From Patulibacter minatonensis DSM 18081 (GTDB lineage Bacteria; Actinomycetota; Thermoleophilia; Solirubrobacterales; Solirubrobacteraceae): a DNA stretch of 64,000 nt. The stretch is from the NCBI RefSeq assembly GCF_000519325.1, contig NZ_KI912613.1, forward strand, positions 668,935 to 732,934. Direction: 5' to 3'. The notes under the pieces were generated by a model that made no database searches, was not told the DNA's origin, and was given only the letters and a program-made list of their open reading frames with translations. This document shows, piece by piece, positions 61,892 through 64,000 of this stretch (position 1 is its first letter; each line of letters opens with the position of its first letter). The translations under genes and the position numbers were made by a program.

Positions 61892-63100
61892 TTGACCACG
61901 ACCACGAAGCCCGCCTCCCTCACCGCAGGCGCCACGAAGGACCGGCAATTCGCCGTCGCGCTCCGGCAGGCGGCCGAGGACCTCCTCCGAGCCGACACCG
62001 CGGACCAGGACGCCGACCAGGCCCGGCGCCTGATCGACGCGATGGACGCCACGCTCGATCGTCTGGGGACGACGCTCCTCTCGGTCCCGCTCGCGCCGCG
62101 CGCGTCGGCCGACCTCGCCGAGGAGATGATGGCGACCGGCGAGCTCCAGTCCCGGCTGCGCCGCCACGTCTCCGACCTCCGCCTGCACGTCCTGCGCCGC
62201 ACGTACGAGTCGCTCGCGCGGATCAGGTCCGCGTCGTCGGTCGCCGAGCTCACGCGGATCGTCCCCGTCGAGCTGTGCTCCGCCTGCGGGTTCGACCGCG
62301 GGGTGATCTCGAGCGTCAACGGCTCCACGTGGGTGCCGTCGTCGCTCCACATCGCGGCGGGCGGGCACACCGACGCCGCCCGTCGCCTGCAGGAGCGGAT
62401 CGGCCGCCTCCAGATCCCGCTCCGGCCGCCGCTGATCGAGGCCGAGCTCGTGCGCCGCGGGACCGCGGTCCTCGTCGACGACATCGACTCCGGCGAGCGG
62501 ACCTACGAGCCGCTGATGGAGCTCGCGGACACGCAGGCCTACGTCGTCGCACCGATGACGATCGGCGGCCGGGTCGTGGGGTTCCTGCACGCCGACGCCA
62601 ACTGGACCCGCCGCCCCCTGACCGAGGCCGACGTCGACAACATCCGCACGTTCGCGGCCGGCGTCGCGCTGGCGATCGAGCGGGCCGTGCTCCGCGAGCG
62701 CCTGGCCACGCAGCGCCGCAGGGTCACCGAGTCCTTCGACTCGACCACCGCCTCGATCGCGGACCTCTCCGAGGCCGACATCCGGCTCACCCGCCGCCTC
62801 GAGCGGCGCGAGCCCGACTCCGCGTCCGCCGCCGGCGGCATGGCGCGGATCGCCACGATCGACGCGGACGTCGCCCGCGACTCCCAGATCCACGGCATGC
62901 TCACCCCAAGGGAGCGCGACGTCCTCGAGCGTCTCGCCCGGGGGGCGACGAACGGCCAGATCGCCGACGAGCTCGTCGTCTGCGTCAGCACCGTCAAGTC
63001 GCACGTCAAGCACATCCTGCGCAAGCTGAAGGCGACGAACCGCGCCGAGGCGGTGTCCCGGTACATGCGCCTCGCCGACGACCAGCGGGTGGCGTCGTGA
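61892..63100 (+). CDS. GAF-LuxR transcriptional regulator, pair 3 first gene
   Basis: Regulator of 402 aa. The start codon is TTG at 61892 (MTTTTKPASLTAG), 84 nt after the TAGGTT box; GGATCCACC precedes it. GAF domain at about 115-275 (SACGFDRGVISSVNGSTW, AYVVAPMTIGGRVVGFLHADA), LuxR HTH at about 335-390 (LTPRERDVLERLARGATNGQ, then STVKSHVKHILRKLK). The stop overlaps the next regulator by GTGA. This is the longest complete member of the set. Confidence 0.85.
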   Translation: MTTTTKPASLTAGATKDRQFAVALRQAAEDLLRADTADQDADQARRLIDAMDATLDRLGTTLLSVPLAPRASADLAEEMMATGELQSRLRRHVSDLRLHVLRRTYESLARIRSASSVAELTRIVPVELCSACGFDRGVISSVNGSTWVPSSLHIAAGGHTDAARRLQERIGRLQIPLRPPLIEAELVRRGTAVLVDDIDSGERTYEPLMELADTQAYVVAPMTIGGRVVGFLHADANWTRRPLTEADVDNIRTFAAGVALAIERAVLRERLATQRRRVTESFDSTTASIADLSEADIRLTRRLERREPDSASAAGGMARIATIDADVARDSQIHGMLTPRERDVLERLARGATNGQIADELVVCVSTVKSHVKHILRKLKATNRAEAVSRYMRLADDQRVAS

Positions 63101-64000
63101 GCACCGTCGCGACGACGTCCCGCAGCACCCCGGCGCCGACGAGCGCCGTCGGCTGGCGCCGGCGGGAGGTCGAGCTCGCCGCCCGCGCGACCGAGCTCCA
63201 CGGCGCCGCCGTCGAGATCCTCGGCGCCGACGCCGACGGGATGCCGGCCCTCGACGAGGCGCGGCCGTGGCGGACCGCGAGCGTGGTCACCGGCATGCTG
63301 CGGAGCTGCATCGAGGCGATGCGCAGCGCGCCGCAGCCGGACGAGCCCGAGGTCCACGCCGTCTGCCTCGTCGTCCCGGACCTCCAGCGCCTGGCCTCGG
63401 AGATCATCGAGCACAACGTCCACCTCCGCGGCCGCCGCCTGGCCGAGTGCGAGGACGGGCTCTCCCGCCTGCAGTCGCTGCCGTCCTCGGGCGACCTGAT
63501 CGACCAGACGTGCGAGGTCCTCGCGCGGCGCTGCGGGTTCGGCCGGGCGATGCTCTCCCGCGTCGAGGGCGACAGCTGGCGCCCCTGGACGGGCCACTTC
63601 GCCGCCGACGGGTCGGTGCCGCCGTGGTTCCACGACTGGGTCAACCGGAAGATCCCGCTGGGGACCGACTCGATCGAGTCGCAGACCGTGCGGGAGCGGA
63701 CGCCCGCCATCGCGCACGCCACGGTGTCGGGCTCGGTGCTCGGCTCGCTCCTGATCGACGCGAGCGGCGCGCGGTCGTACGTGGTCGCCCCGATCCTCGA
63801 GGGCGACGAGGTCGTCGGACTGCTGCACGCCGACCACCACCCGACGGACCGCCCGGTCGACGAGACCGACCGCAGCGTGCTCGAGCGCTACGCCGAGGGG
63901 TTCGCCCAGGTGTACGAGCGCGCCGTGCTCGCCGAGCGGCTCGACGACCAGCGCGACCGCGTCCGCGAGGCCCTCACCGCGACCAAGCGGATGATGGACG
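63097..64000 (+). CDS. GAF-LuxR transcriptional regulator, pair 3 second gene (cut by window edge)
   Basis: The first 301 codons are present; the gene continues past the window. GTG start set by the 4-nt overlap. After a helical region of about 135 residues the GAF domain is clear (RRCGFGRAMLSRVEGDSW, SYVVAPILEGDEVVGLLHADH, VLERYAEGFAQVYERAVL). The LuxR HTH expected at the C-terminus is not in the window. By analogy with pairs 1 and 2 it should be co-expressed with its neighbour. Confidence 0.82.
   Translation, partial: MSTVATTSRSTPAPTSAVGWRRREVELAARATELHGAAVEILGADADGMPALDEARPWRTASVVTGMLRSCIEAMRSAPQPDEPEVHAVCLVVPDLQRLASEIIEHNVHLRGRRLAECEDGLSRLQSLPSSGDLIDQTCEVLARRCGFGRAMLSRVEGDSWRPWTGHFAADGSVPPWFHDWVNRKIPLGTDSIESQTVRERTPAIAHATVSGSVLGSLLIDASGARSYVVAPILEGDEVVGLLHADHHPTDRPVDETDRSVLERYAEGFAQVYERAVLAERLDDQRDRVREALTATKRMMD

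Noticed and set aside
1-64000. tRNA or rRNA genes, insertion sequences, prophage genes, attachment sites and replication origins
   Set aside because: I looked on both strands and saw no transposase or integrase motif, no terminal inverted repeats around a gene, no DnaA-box cluster and no rRNA-like sequence; small tRNA genes could only be excluded by a dedicated covariance-model search.

Overview
The window comes from a very GC-rich actinobacterial chromosome (roughly 70 percent GC or more by eye, with G or C at nearly every third codon position). Nonapeptide-repeat secreted proteins (GNDRLYG-type), a six-gene mce cluster, mycofactocin-type dehydrogenases and several GAF-LuxR regulators together suggest the class Thermoleophilia (Solirubrobacterales, for example Patulibacter or Conexibacter relatives). 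This is inferred from gene content, not from a marker gene. No rRNA, tRNA, CRISPR array, transposase or phage gene was seen. Genes are tightly packed and most adjacent co-directional genes overlap by 4 nt (ATGA or GTGA).

Region 1 (0-13.4 kb) is mixed housekeeping and accessory: a mycofactocin-type short-chain dehydrogenase followed by a MoxR ATPase and a VWA protein, an acyl-CoA dehydrogenase, a PepSY-like secreted repeat protein divergent from an FetAB-like ABC pair, a phosphotransferase, three secreted or anchored proteins (one with Ca-binding-type repeats, one with an Excalibur-type C-terminus), a quinone-oxidoreductase-like protein and a RidA protein.

Region 2 (13.5-33.1 kb) is the most interesting part. 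Fourteen genes on the minus strand (27532 down to 13481) are almost continuously overlapping. They encode a PrpB-like C-C lyase, a hydantoinase-type amidohydrolase, an isochorismatase-fold amidase, a cupin, a metallo-beta-lactamase-fold hydrolase, a complete CUT2-type ABC importer, an NDMA-type alcohol dehydrogenase, an aldehyde dehydrogenase, a GntR regulator, two SDRs and an LLM flavin enzyme. Divergent from it are a second GntR regulator, two MmgE/PrpD proteins, a flavoprotein and an ABM-fold protein. The same 18-bp element lies in both promoter regions and overlaps a TTGACA box, so both arms probably form one regulon for import and breakdown of an unidentified (perhaps cyclic amide or ureide) substrate.

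Region 3 (33.2-48 kb) holds lipid and CoA metabolism genes: an SCP2-type thiolase with a TetR regulator, an acyl-CoA synthetase, a thioesterase and an F420/LLM-type enzyme. It also holds a secreted beta-propeller protein, a large LuxR-family ATPase regulator broken by a one-base frameshift, an AveC-like membrane protein and the first GAF-LuxR pair.

Region 4 (48-64 kb) is a complete mce transporter operon (two YrbE permeases and six Mce proteins, minus strand) flanked by GAF-LuxR regulators. In all, three tandem overlapping pairs of these regulators (45.3-47.5, 59.1-61.3 and 61.9-64.0 kb) surround it, the last cut by the window edge. Palindromes in the intergenic regions are candidate operators. 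No MceG/MlaF-type ATPase is present, so the transporter motor must be encoded elsewhere.
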